Shown: positions 47,067-55,453 of the stretch, piece after piece
Numbering within the stretch: the first letter of the stretch is position 1
Layout of the letters: the number at the start of each line of letters is the position of its first letter
Source of the DNA: Chroogloeocystis siderophila 5.2 s.c.1
Lineage (GTDB): Bacteria > Cyanobacteriota > Cyanobacteriia > Cyanobacteriales > Chroococcidiopsidaceae
DNA length: 64,000 bases
Direction: 5' to 3'
Assembly: GCF_001904655.1 (NCBI RefSeq)
Contig: NZ_MRCC01000014.1
Span: forward strand, 89,791 to 153,790
Notes under the pieces: model-generated
Told to the model about the DNA's origin: nothing
Databases searched by the model: none
What the model saw: only the letters and a program-made list of their open reading frames with translations
Position numbers and translations under genes: made by a program

Positions 47067-47846
47067 ATGAGTTTCGGTCGCATCTTGGTGCTAGCAACAA
47101 ATGTATTTCGCGAAGTGGTACGCGATCGCATTCTTTATATCATTGGCTTGTATGCTTTAATTTTGGCGGTAGCAATTTGGTTGTTACCGCAACTTGCTGC
47201 GACGACAGAAGATAAGATTTTTTTAGATCTTGGTTTAGCAGCGATGAGTTTACTCGGCTTAATCGTTGCAATTTTTGTGGGTACTGGGTTAATCAATAAA
47301 GAAATTGAGAAACGGACTGTCTTAGTTTTAATTGCGAAACCAATCAGTCGTGGCGAATTTATTGCAGGTAAGCACTTAGGCTTATCCGCAGTTTTGGGTG
47401 TGTTGATTGCGGCGATGACCGCAATTTATCTCGCCTTTCTGCAATTAGGCAATATTTCGTATCCGCTGGGTAGTATAGTGCTTGCGGCGCTATTTTTATT
47501 TTTGCAGTTGTCGCTAATTACCGCAGTGGCGATCGCGTTTGGAGTCTTTACAAGTTCTATACTCGCGACATTATTGAGTTTTGGCGTTTATTTAATGGGT
47601 AACTTTACTCAAGATTTAGTGAAATTAGGTCGTCTGAGCGAAAGTGTCAATATTCAGCGCATGACTCAGGGATTGTATCTGTTTTTACCTGATTTATCGC
47701 GTTTAGATTTGAAGAATTTAGCCGTTTATGGCGCTGATATTTTACCAAATCCACTAATACTCATCGCGAATGCAGGTTATGGGGTAGTGTATACAGGGTT
47801 GTTGTTAGCGATCGCGATTCTTATTTTCTCGCGCCGTCAATTTTAA
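47067..47846 (+). CDS. ABC-2 type transporter permease
   Basis: 259 residues, about six membrane spans, starting ILVLATNVFREVVRDRILYIIGLYAL, with the ABC-2 pattern GTGLINKEIEKRTVLVLIAKPISRGEFIAGKHLG. Similar to NosY-like or heterocyst-glycolipid exporter permeases in size and layout. No ATPase gene is next to it, so the partner is elsewhere. The substrate is unknown. Confidence 0.85.
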   Translation: MSFGRILVLATNVFREVVRDRILYIIGLYALILAVAIWLLPQLAATTEDKIFLDLGLAAMSLLGLIVAIFVGTGLINKEIEKRTVLVLIAKPISRGEFIAGKHLGLSAVLGVLIAAMTAIYLAFLQLGNISYPLGSIVLAALFLFLQLSLITAVAIAFGVFTSSILATLLSFGVYLMGNFTQDLVKLGRLSESVNIQRMTQGLYLFLPDLSRLDLKNLAVYGADILPNPLILIANAGYGVVYTGLLLAIAILIFSRRQF

Positions 47847-47990
47847 ATCAATTTGAGAGAGCTAAACACTTTAAACTTTGATATTTACTTTGCCCATTAC
47901 TCCTCATTGCTATTGTTAGTTTGCTTGAGCTATCAGTTGGGGCTACAACTTGAAGGGTATCTGTTGGAATGCAAATCCGGTGGGAGCGAT

Positions 47991-48016
47991 CTGGCTCAAG
48001 CGATCGCTTGAGCCAG
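47991..48016. repeat. perfect 26-base palindrome with HIP1 centre
   Basis: CTGGCTCAAGCGA followed by its exact reverse complement; the middle eight bases are GCGATCGC. It lies between the ABC-2 permease gene and the broken STAND gene, with no T-run after it. Confidence 0.85.
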
Positions 48017-48086
48017 AGGGTAAGCTACAAAGCCTTTTGAATAAAGTTATTCTTGAAAAAGAGTTTTGCCCTCATAGCTATTCAAT

Positions 48087-50548
48087 ATGTCGAAGCAGAT
48101 ATATAGCTGGAAACGTTTCTGGTGCCCTCAGTCAGGCAGTATTAACCTAGCTGATGGTGGCTATCTGTACGATCCAGATGTAGAATGGGGCAAGGTATAT
48201 AATCCAGATTTAGTAGCTTTAGAGGCGATCGCCAATATTCCGTGTCTGGTTTTATTAGGGGAACCAGGTATCGGGAAGTCTCAGGAACTAAAAAACATAA
48301 AACTTTTTACAGAAAAGAAGATTGCTAATACCAGTCAAATCTTAGAACTTAATCTCCGAGCCTGTGCAAATCTAAAAGATGATTTGTTTAAAGACGAAAC
48401 CTTTACTGATTGGTTAGGAGATACTTATCATCTCTATTTATTCTTGGACAGCTTTGATGAAGGGCTTTTGAGTGTTCCAACTCTAGCGACAGGATTAATT
48501 GATGAGCTTAAGAAACAGAAATATCAGAATCACATTAATCGTCTTCACCTCCGTCTAGCGTGTCGGACATTTGTATTTCCAGAAATCCTGGACAAAGGAC
48601 TGAAAGATCTTTGGCAAGAAGATTGCGTTGAAATTTATGAACTAGCTCCGCTTCGTCGTGTAGACGTTAGAGAAGCTGCGAAAGTTGAGCGATTTTCACC
48701 TGATGATTTTCTAAAGGAAATTGGACACAAGGATGTTGTACCCCTAGCAATAAAACCAATCACTCTGGAATTTTTGTTAAATACTTACCGCCGTCATCAT
48801 GGTCAATTTTTTCAAATCAAAAACTTTACGAACTCTATCTTGAGGGATGTCAGCTTCTGTGTGAGGAAGTTAATCCAAGTCGTCGGAGTTCAAACCGAAA
48901 AGGAAGTCTCGATGTTGAGCAACGCTTAATTGTTGCGGCTCGAATTGCAGCGATCGCAATCTTTGCCAACCGATTTGCTGTATGGACTGGAATTGATCAA
49001 GGAAATGTGCCTCCGAAGATGTCCTGCTTCAAAAGTTATGTCACGCTTATGAAAATGCCAATGGAAGAGAATTTAAGATCACCAGAGAAGTCATTGAGGA
49101 AGTTTTAGATATTGGCTTGTTCTCGTCCCGTGGACTGCATCGAATGGGATGGGCACATCAAACCTATGCTGAATTTCTCTCCGCTTGGTATTTGACACAA
49201 CACGAAATACCTCTAACGCAGATAAAAGAATTAATCTTTTCATCCGAAGATCCAGATCCTAAGCTAATTCCTCAGCTTCATGAAACTGCTGCATGGCTAG
49301 CTAGCATAAGAACAGATGTTCTTTTGCGAAGTGATGTCTCGACTGATGCAAATGTCAGGTCATCAATTGTAGATAATTTGTTAACACAGTACGAAGAGGA
49401 AAAACTATGGGAATAAGATTCTCTTAAAAGCGTGGGAAAGTTTTGACTTGCCTGGAATAGCCTATCTAAATGCTCCTGAAGAATCTATCAATACACTGAT
49501 AACTCTCATTGATAAAGAGAATCAAGAGCATGACTATATATTTGTGATTAATCGCTTTGATAAGTATTGGGATGAACGGCTAAGATTAGCTTTACTAGAA
49601 AAAGCTAAAGATCCTACACTTAAACCTAAATGTGTTGGGCAGCTACTCAAAGAACTCCTAAAGCAAGGGTTGACCGAAGCTAGAGATTTTGCAAAGTCCC
49701 TTATTTCTTTCGCATTACCATCAGCTGAGAACGAGCGTGAAAAAGTTTTAATTGCCGCTAGAGTGCTGGTGGAGAATTCAGATCCATGTAGTTGGTCATT
49801 TATCTAGTTATTGATTCAGCAAGATTCATCATTTGGACGTGAACTCCTCGAATTAGCTGCTTGCCATCATTTACATGAGATTCAGCTAAATCTGACTGAA
49901 ACACAATTAGCTGATTTATACATTTGGCCGGTTCGTCAATATCCTTACAATGAAGATCCTGACCACAGTAATAACATTTCAACGGCTAGAGGTGATATAG
50001 CTAGGCTAAGAGACAGTGTTTTGACACAACTAAAAGAACGAGGAACACTTCAAGCGTGTAATGAAATTCAACGTCTTATTCAAGAATTACCAGATCTTAC
50101 TTGCCTAAGAAAAACGTTGATTAATGCCCAAACAAATACGCGCCGTCAAACCTGGCAACCTCCAGCATCAGAAGAAGTTCTTCAACTTGTAGTCAGTCAA
50201 GAACCTTCCAACTTAGAGTTATACAATCAGCTTGGCAAAATAGAGCGGAGAACGCAAAAAATGGCAGATGAGCCTAGAATTACAAACAATATTGATGCCT
50301 CAAACTCACATATTTATGCTCCTATTGGTACAAGTGGTACAACTAACAACCAAGTCACTATTTCTAACTCTGATTCAAAAAAAGGAATTAATTGGGGAAA
50401 CTTGCTCGCCGTAATTGGAATTTTAGTAGCAATAGTCGCTATACCTGCTTCAATGAGTGTAAGTGGCGCATTTAACGAAGAGTTCAAGCAATGGTTCAAT
50501 CGTCATTTCCCTTCTAAGTTTGAAGCAGCAAGCTACACCAAACAGTAG
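48087..50548 (+). pseudogene. STAND/NACHT-like NTPase with C-terminal membrane anchor, broken
   Basis: The first frame (48087-48929) has an N-terminal module (WCPQSGSINLADGGYLYDPD), P-loop LLGEPGIGKSQE near residue 59 and Walker B LYLFLDSFDEG near residue 115, as in NACHT-like conflict ATPases. A shift in the T-run at 48807-48812 ends it early; the continued reading is SNQKLYELYLEGCQLLCEEV. A second shift near 49018 leads to EDVLLQKLCHAYENANG and GLHRMGWAHQTYAEFLSAWYL. A third near 49415 leads to ILLKAWESFDLPGIAYLN. TAG at 49805-49807 then interrupts an open frame that runs to 50548 and ends in a membrane span (LLAVIGILVAIVAIPASM). With repairs it would be about 820 residues. Confidence 0.8.
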
Positions 50549-50574
50549 ATAGGTAAACTCTAGGAGAATGTGCT

Positions 50575-50817
50575 GTGCAAATTACGATCAACCTACCGCC
50601 AGATCTTGAACAAGACCTAATCCGGCAAGCGGCGCAATCCAATATTCCGCTGCAAACCTTAATTGTGCAAGCTTTGCGTCAGATGATTCAAACGCCACCT
50701 AATTCCAGTTCTCAATGGTCAGACGCTATCTTGTCCCACGAAGGAATTCCTGATTTCTCCGCCTTCGAGTCCTACCGCGATGAACTCCTTGCACCGTGTG
50801 AACCGGAACTATTCTGA
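50575..50817 (+). CDS. antitoxin of a VapC-type toxin pair
   Basis: 80 residues from GTG 50575 with TAGGAG upstream. The N-terminal ITINLPPDLEQDLIRQAAQSN pattern is that of a ribbon-helix-helix-like DNA-binding antitoxin, and the acidic C terminus (FSAFESYRDELLAPCEPELF) would wrap the toxin. Its stop TGA shares one base with the ATG of the toxin gene, the usual coupling. The toxin is truncated (see next), so the antitoxin may now be unnecessary. Confidence 0.75.
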   Translation: MQITINLPPDLEQDLIRQAAQSNIPLQTLIVQALRQMIQTPPNSSSQWSDAILSHEGIPDFSAFESYRDELLAPCEPELF

Positions 50818-51224
50818 TGCGATATCTACTCGATACGTGCGTCATCAGCGACTTCATCAAGGGCGAAGTTGGCACTAAATTCAGGCTCAAGCAAACTGCA
50901 CCTATTGATATTGCCGTTTCTGCAATTACGGTTATGGAGTTACGCTACGGTTTGGCACTCAATCCGCAACGCGCCCCAAAAGTTGAACCAATCATTGCCA
51001 GTTTTTTGTCTTCTGTGACAATTCTCCCTTTCAGTGCTATGGAAGCTGAACAAGCCGCTCGAATTCGTGCTACTCTCAAATCTCAAGGGCAGCCGATTGG
51101 TGCTTATGATATCTTAATTGCGGCTACAGCACTTTAACATAACTTGCTTGTGATTACGGCAAATCAACGAGAATTTGATCGAGTTGCTGGGCTACAAACT
51201 GAGAATTGGCGACAGTCCTACTAG
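50817..51224 (+). pseudogene. VapC-type PIN toxin with premature stop
   Basis: PIN ribonuclease toxins cut RNA using a cluster of four acidic or polar residues. Here D6 (LLDTCVIS), E41 (VMELRYG) and D98 (GAYDILIAA) are present. TAA at 51135-51137 stops translation at residue 106. The same frame continues as HNLLVITANQREFDRVAGLQTENW to TAG 51222-51224, giving the normal 135 codons. The lost tail holds the fourth site (TANxxEF). The likely change is one base in a serine codon. Confidence 0.8.
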
Positions 51225-51381
51225 CCTCGATGCTGTAGAATTTCTAGCGACGATTACTAGTAAACTTGCACAATATAGCATTAGTGTCAACCCAGTTTCA
51301 GCATATTATCACGATCTCTTATTCGTTCCAGCAGCACGCGCTCGTGAGGTTATGCAGCTATTGCATGAGTTCTCGATTTAG
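51218..51381 (+). pseudogene. ACT-domain protein, C-terminal fragment
   Basis: SLDAVEFLATITSKLAQYSISVNPVSAYYHDLLFVP and a following helix are the last 50 or so residues of a small ACT-domain protein (amino-acid-binding type) that normally has about 130 residues. Similarity starts right at the end of the VapC frame, so the N-terminal two thirds were lost in a junction at about 51218-51226. An in-frame ATT at 51175 can open the frame, but its first 14 codons are antitoxin-region leftovers of the toxin gene read in another frame. Confidence 0.7.
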
Positions 51382-51384
51382 TGA

Positions 51385-52044
51385 CTAGTATTGAGATGCT
51401 GCAAGTGCGATCGCCTGTGGTAAAATTCGATGTTCTTGAACTTGAATCCGTGCGTGAAGCGTTTCTGGGGTATCGTCAGGTAAAATTGGCACGGCGGCTT
51501 GAACCAAAATCGTACCGCTATCTACTTCGAGACTGACAAAGTGGGCGGTACAGCCTGTAATTTTTACCTTTGCAGCTAATGCTTGTTCAATTGCACGGAC
51601 GCCTTTAAAGCTGGGTAGCAAACTAGGGTGAATGTTAATAATTCGATTAGGGAAAGCATTAATTAGAATTGAGGTAACAATGCGCATCCATCCTGCCATA
51701 ATTACCCATTCAACATCGTATTCGCGTAATGTCTTGACAATTTGCGCGTCTAAGTCTTCTCTAGCGGCAAAATCGCGGTGATTTAAGAGTTTTGCTGGAA
51801 TTCCTCGATTTTTAGCGCGTATAGCGGCTTTAGCGTCAGGGTTATTGTAAATGAGAACTTGGATTTGAGCATTGAGCTTACCTTGTGCGATCGCTTCCGC
51901 AACGGCTGCAAAATTACTACCATTACCAGAAGCAAGAATTCCTAACTTTAGCGGGACTTTTAGCGTTATGTCGCGTAGTGATACCGAGGGAGAAACCAAA
52001 CTCACAGTAGAATCAAGACTAAATAAATCTAAATTGTTGGACAT
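51385..52044 (-). CDS. purN: phosphoribosylglycinamide formyltransferase
   Basis: 219 residues. Transfers formyl from 10-formyl-THF to GAR in purine synthesis. The formyltransferase fold begins at LKLGILASGNGSNFAAVAEAI, near residue 31; the catalytic Asn-His-Asp set is seen in IINIHPSLLPSFKGVRAIEQALAAKVKITGCTAHFVSLEVDSG. About 30 residues precede the conserved start, with no alternative Met, as in other cyanobacterial PurN proteins. The start is only three bases from the divergent sugar permease start. Confidence 0.95.
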   Translation of the reverse strand: MSNNLDLFSLDSTVSLVSPSVSLRDITLKVPLKLGILASGNGSNFAAVAEAIAQGKLNAQIQVLIYNNPDAKAAIRAKNRGIPAKLLNHRDFAAREDLDAQIVKTLREYDVEWVIMAGWMRIVTSILINAFPNRIINIHPSLLPSFKGVRAIEQALAAKVKITGCTAHFVSLEVDSGTILVQAAVPILPDDTPETLHARIQVQEHRILPQAIALAASQY

Positions 52045-52047
52045 CGA

Positions 52048-52950
52048 ATGCGGGGTAATAAGAACACTCCTCGATATGGTAAATCGTGGTTGGATAATGA
52101 TGCGATCGCGGCGTGGGTTTTTCTCGCCCCAGCAGCCATTATTTTGGGAATATTTCTGCTATACCCAATCGTCTATTTGTTTTATCTCAGCTTTACTGCG
52201 GGTAGTTTTACCTCAGCAGGAATTCACTGGGTTGGTTTGAGAAACTACTTGCGCTTGATTCTCAATCCTGATTTTTGGCAAGTTTTGGGAAATACGGTTT
52301 ACTTCACTGTTGCCACGGTTATTCCTAGTTTAATCATACCTTTAGGACTCGCCGCACTACTAAACCGTGCTGTTATCTTACGAGATTTCTTTCGCAGTGC
52401 CTATTTTCTGCCCTCAATTACCTCTTTAGTTGCAGCGGGATTAGGCTTTCGTTGGTTATTTCAAACTGATGGTCCTGTTAATGCCTTTTTAAGTTCTTTT
52501 GGTATCGAACCAATTTCTTGGCTAGGAAGTACCACTTGGGCAATGCCTGTATTGATTTTACTCAGCATTTGGAAGCAATTAGGTTTCAACATGGTCGTCT
52601 TCCTGGCGGGATTACAAGCCATTCCACCGAGTCGCTACGAAGCCGCCGAAATTGACGGGGCGAATGCTTGGCAACAGTTTTGGCATATCACTTTACCAGG
52701 ATTACGACCAACACTTATATTCGCAACGATTACAACCGCAATATTTACGCTGCGAAGTTTTGAGCAAGTTTATGTCGTTACAGGGGGAGGCCCGTTAAAT
52801 TCGACTAATTTATTGGTTTACTATATTTACCAAGAAGCTTTTGCGCAATTTGATTTTGGTTACGCTGCTGCTGCGGCTACAGTACTTTTAGCAGTTGCAC
52901 TCATCTTGGTTTATTTACAGTTGCGGACTTGGAGTGAAAAGTCAGATTAA
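52048..52950 (+). CDS. sugar ABC transporter permease (MalF/UgpA type)
   Basis: 300 residues, six membrane spans. The first is AWVFLAPAAIILGIFLLYPIVYLFYLSF, and the ATPase-contact EAA loop is EAAEIDGANAWQQFWHITLPGLRPT near residue 205. The family imports sugars, glycerol-3-phosphate or glucosylglycerol. No binding protein, second permease or ATPase is nearby, which is common in cyanobacteria. The start lies three bases from the divergent purN start. Confidence 0.88.
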   Translation: MRGNKNTPRYGKSWLDNDAIAAWVFLAPAAIILGIFLLYPIVYLFYLSFTAGSFTSAGIHWVGLRNYLRLILNPDFWQVLGNTVYFTVATVIPSLIIPLGLAALLNRAVILRDFFRSAYFLPSITSLVAAGLGFRWLFQTDGPVNAFLSSFGIEPISWLGSTTWAMPVLILLSIWKQLGFNMVVFLAGLQAIPPSRYEAAEIDGANAWQQFWHITLPGLRPTLIFATITTAIFTLRSFEQVYVVTGGGPLNSTNLLVYYIYQEAFAQFDFGYAAAAATVLLAVALILVYLQLRTWSEKSD

Positions 52951-53103
52951 GTAGATAAGTGGTAATTGGTAACTGGTAATGGGTCATTGGAATAGCTGTG
53001 ACCGATTACCCATGACCTCATTCAATCTACTTTCATATCATTTCTACATACTTCATGATTGCTGTCCTCGCTAGAATTAAAACGCTGGAACAGTTGAAAG
53101 TGA

Positions 53104-54072
53104 ATGAGTTATTTAGAAACAGCAGCGCAATTTTATCGTGAAGTTGCCGAAACTCCTGAAGTTGGGCTTTGTTGCGTGCAAAGCAGTCCTTTGCAATTTC
53201 CTGGACTCAAGATTTCATCGCAAATGCAAGAAATGAACTACGGTTGTGGAACGACAATTCATCCGGCTGAACTCGTCAATCAACCAACGGTACTTTATGT
53301 TGGTATAGGCGGTGGTTTAGAAGCGTTACAGTTTGCCTATTTCTCGCGTCGTCCTGGTGGCGTGATTGCAGTAGAACCTGTTGCAGCAATGCGTTTGGCT
53401 GCTAAGCGGAATTTAGAAATTGCAGTACAACAAAACTCTTGGTTTGATCCTAGCTTTGTCGAGGTTCGCGAAGGTGATGCGTTTAGCTTACCTGTTGCGG
53501 ATGCCTCAGTTGATGTCGTTGCCCAAAATTGTTTATTTAATATTTTTGCACCCGATGACCTTTCGCAAGCACTCAAAGAAGCATTTCGAGTGTTAAAACC
53601 TGGTGGAAGATTGCAAATGAGTGACCCAATCGCTACTCGTCCTATTCCTACACATCTACAACAAGACGAGCGATTACGCGCAATGTGCTTATCAGGGGCG
53701 CTTACCTACGAACAGTATATCGAAAAAATTGTTGATGCTGGCTTTGGTCAAGTAGAAATTCGGGCGCGTCGTCCTTATCGATTGTTAGACTGCGATACCT
53801 ATAATTTGGAGACAGATTTACTTCTAGAAAGTCTCGATTCTGTGGCTTTTAAAGTACCAATTCCAAAAGATGGCGCTTGTATTTTTACAGGAAAAACCGC
53901 TATATATTGTGGCAAAGAAGAAGCTTTTGATGACAATAATGGTCACATTTTGCAACGCGGAGTACCAGCCGTTGTTTGCGATAAAACTGCAGCTAAACTA
54001 GGTTCATTATTACAACAAGAAGTTATGATTACCAAATCAACCTGGCATTATATCGGTGGTGGTTGCTGTTGA
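53104..54072 (+). CDS. arsM: arsenite S-adenosylmethionine methyltransferase, ArsM type (arsenosugar pathway)
   Basis: 322 residues. The SAM-binding fold is seen in VLYVGIGGGLEALQFA, VIAVEPVAAMRLAAKRN, and the VLKPGGRLQMSDP block. Cysteines that can bind trivalent arsenic include the CC pair near residue 23 and others (MCLSG near 198, the CC end GGGCC). The radical SAM gene arsS follows by 160 bases. Together they are the known ArsM-ArsS pair that makes methylated and adenosylated arsenic precursors of arsenosugars. No ArsR-type regulator gene lies next to it. Confidence 0.85.
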   Translation: MSYLETAAQFYREVAETPEVGLCCVQSSPLQFPGLKISSQMQEMNYGCGTTIHPAELVNQPTVLYVGIGGGLEALQFAYFSRRPGGVIAVEPVAAMRLAAKRNLEIAVQQNSWFDPSFVEVREGDAFSLPVADASVDVVAQNCLFNIFAPDDLSQALKEAFRVLKPGGRLQMSDPIATRPIPTHLQQDERLRAMCLSGALTYEQYIEKIVDAGFGQVEIRARRPYRLLDCDTYNLETDLLLESLDSVAFKVPIPKDGACIFTGKTAIYCGKEEAFDDNNGHILQRGVPAVVCDKTAAKLGSLLQQEVMITKSTWHYIGGGCC

Positions 54073-54120
54073 TTTTAATATCAGAAAACAGCTTAGCGGT
54101 TTTAACCACAGCTACAAAAG

Positions 54121-54220
54121 TAAACCTCTGAAGAAAGGTTTTTATCACTATTTTTATTTAGCCCACCTTCGTGGGCTTAGTCTGTTAAGCGGCGGCTTCA
54201 GTCGTCAAGTAATCAATAAA
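54121..54220 (-). repeat. dispersed hairpin repeat between arsM and arsS
   Basis: Contains GCCCAC-CTTC-GTGGGC (54161-54176), a perfect six-base stem whose loop is the reverse complement of GAAG, then GGCTTCAGTCGTCAAG. Related in module order to the copies at 2641 and 25381. It may be the arsM hairpin or a small element. Confidence 0.65.
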
Positions 54221-54234
54221 AATTCTCCTGTACC

Positions 54235-55233
54235 ATGACACAAACCCTATCACTAGCACCTTTTAAATCAAAGCTTTGCTCATCTTTAACTAAAAGTAAA
54301 ATAAAAGTACTGCAAATTAATTTAGGTAAGCGTTGTAATTTAGCTTGTATCCATTGTCATGTCGAAGCAGGACCAAAACGTACTGAAGAACTTTCCCCCG
54401 AAGTTTGCCAGCAATTAATTCAAGTTATTCAAACTTTCCCTGAAATTGAGATTGTCGATCTCACTGGTGGCGCACCAGAAATGAACTATGGATTTAAGCC
54501 ATTAGTACAAGCCGCCAGAAATGTAGGGAAAAAAGTTATTGTCCGTTCTAATTTAGTCATTTATTTTGAGTCAGAATTTGCATATTTACCAGACTTTTTC
54601 GCTCAGCATCAGCTTCATGTTGTAGCATCACTACCTTGTTATATATCAGATAATGTTGATAAAATGCGCGGTTCTGGTGTCTTTGATGCGTCGATTCGGG
54701 CTTTACAATGGCTCAATAGACTAGGATATGGTAAAGCACCAAATCTTATTTTAGATTTAGTATTTAATCCACAATTACCTGTGAGTGAAGAGAAATTCTC
54801 CCTGCCTCCAGACCAAGGAAAACTAGAACAAACTTATAAAATGTTCTTGCAAGAACATTTTGGTATTGTGTTTAATCACCTCTTTACGATCGCAAACTTA
54901 CCTGTTGGTAGAAGCGCTGGGTATCTACAACGTCAAAAACTGTACACGCCTTACTTAAAGTTTTTGGAAAGTAATTTCAATGCAAGTACTGTAGAGCATT
55001 TAATGTGTCGCAGTGAATTATCAGTAGATTATCTAGGAAATGTTTATGACTGCGATTTTAATCAAATGATGAATTTACCTGCAAAAACTCGCAATGATGA
55101 AGTAATAAATATCACTAAAATACTTGAAGCTGGTACTTTGGATTTAATTGATGAAATTCAAACAGCACCTTATTGCTATGGTTGTACCGCTGGATCGGGT
55201 TCTAGTTGTGGTGGTGCTTTAGTTGAAGAATGA
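54235..55233 (+). CDS. arsS: arsenosugar biosynthesis radical SAM protein ArsS
   Basis: 332 residues. The radical SAM motif is CNLACIHC (C34, C38, C41), which binds the 4Fe-4S cluster used to cleave SAM. The middle keeps the usual GGxP-like TGGAPEMNYGFK block. The C-terminal third (LMCRSELSVDYLGNVYDCDFNQM, and the CYGCTAGSGSSCGG end) is the Cys-rich DUF3641-type domain of ArsS. It adds a 5'-deoxyadenosyl group to dimethylarsenite after ArsM. The stop at 55231-55233 is followed at once by IS-like sequence. Confidence 0.92.
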   Translation: MTQTLSLAPFKSKLCSSLTKSKIKVLQINLGKRCNLACIHCHVEAGPKRTEELSPEVCQQLIQVIQTFPEIEIVDLTGGAPEMNYGFKPLVQAARNVGKKVIVRSNLVIYFESEFAYLPDFFAQHQLHVVASLPCYISDNVDKMRGSGVFDASIRALQWLNRLGYGKAPNLILDLVFNPQLPVSEEKFSLPPDQGKLEQTYKMFLQEHFGIVFNHLFTIANLPVGRSAGYLQRQKLYTPYLKFLESNFNASTVEHLMCRSELSVDYLGNVYDCDFNQMMNLPAKTRNDEVINITKILEAGTLDLIDEIQTAPYCYGCTAGSGSSCGGALVEE

Positions 55234-55325
55234 TAGAGCATTTTGGCAATGGCTTGCAGATCGGCTTTGAGGGCTTGCTGTTGTTCGGGTTTTATGGCTT
55301 TGTCTGGGGAGTAGATTGCTTTGAT
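55233..55325 (-). mobile_element. transposase-like fragment, copy B
   Basis: On the minus strand it reads AIYSPDKAIKPEQQQ and ALKADLQAIAKMLY. It matches 32909-32995 in opposite orientation with about five differences over 85 bases. It ends exactly at the arsS stop, so an insertion there, or the edge of a deletion, probably replaced the natural downstream region. Confidence 0.55.
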
Positions 55326-55453
55326 TTTCGCCGATATAGCCTAACTTTTCCAGTCCTCCTGTCCTCCTTAAGCATTTCTACTTAGTGCAAAGGTGACATG
55401 CTCCCCCTACTTATTATTAATTGCAACCAGAACAATTAAGAAATTAAGCCTCC

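Noticed and set aside
47950..48150. 66-codon frame over the 26-base palindrome
   Set aside because: No start context, contains the palindrome, and overlaps the STAND start in another frame.
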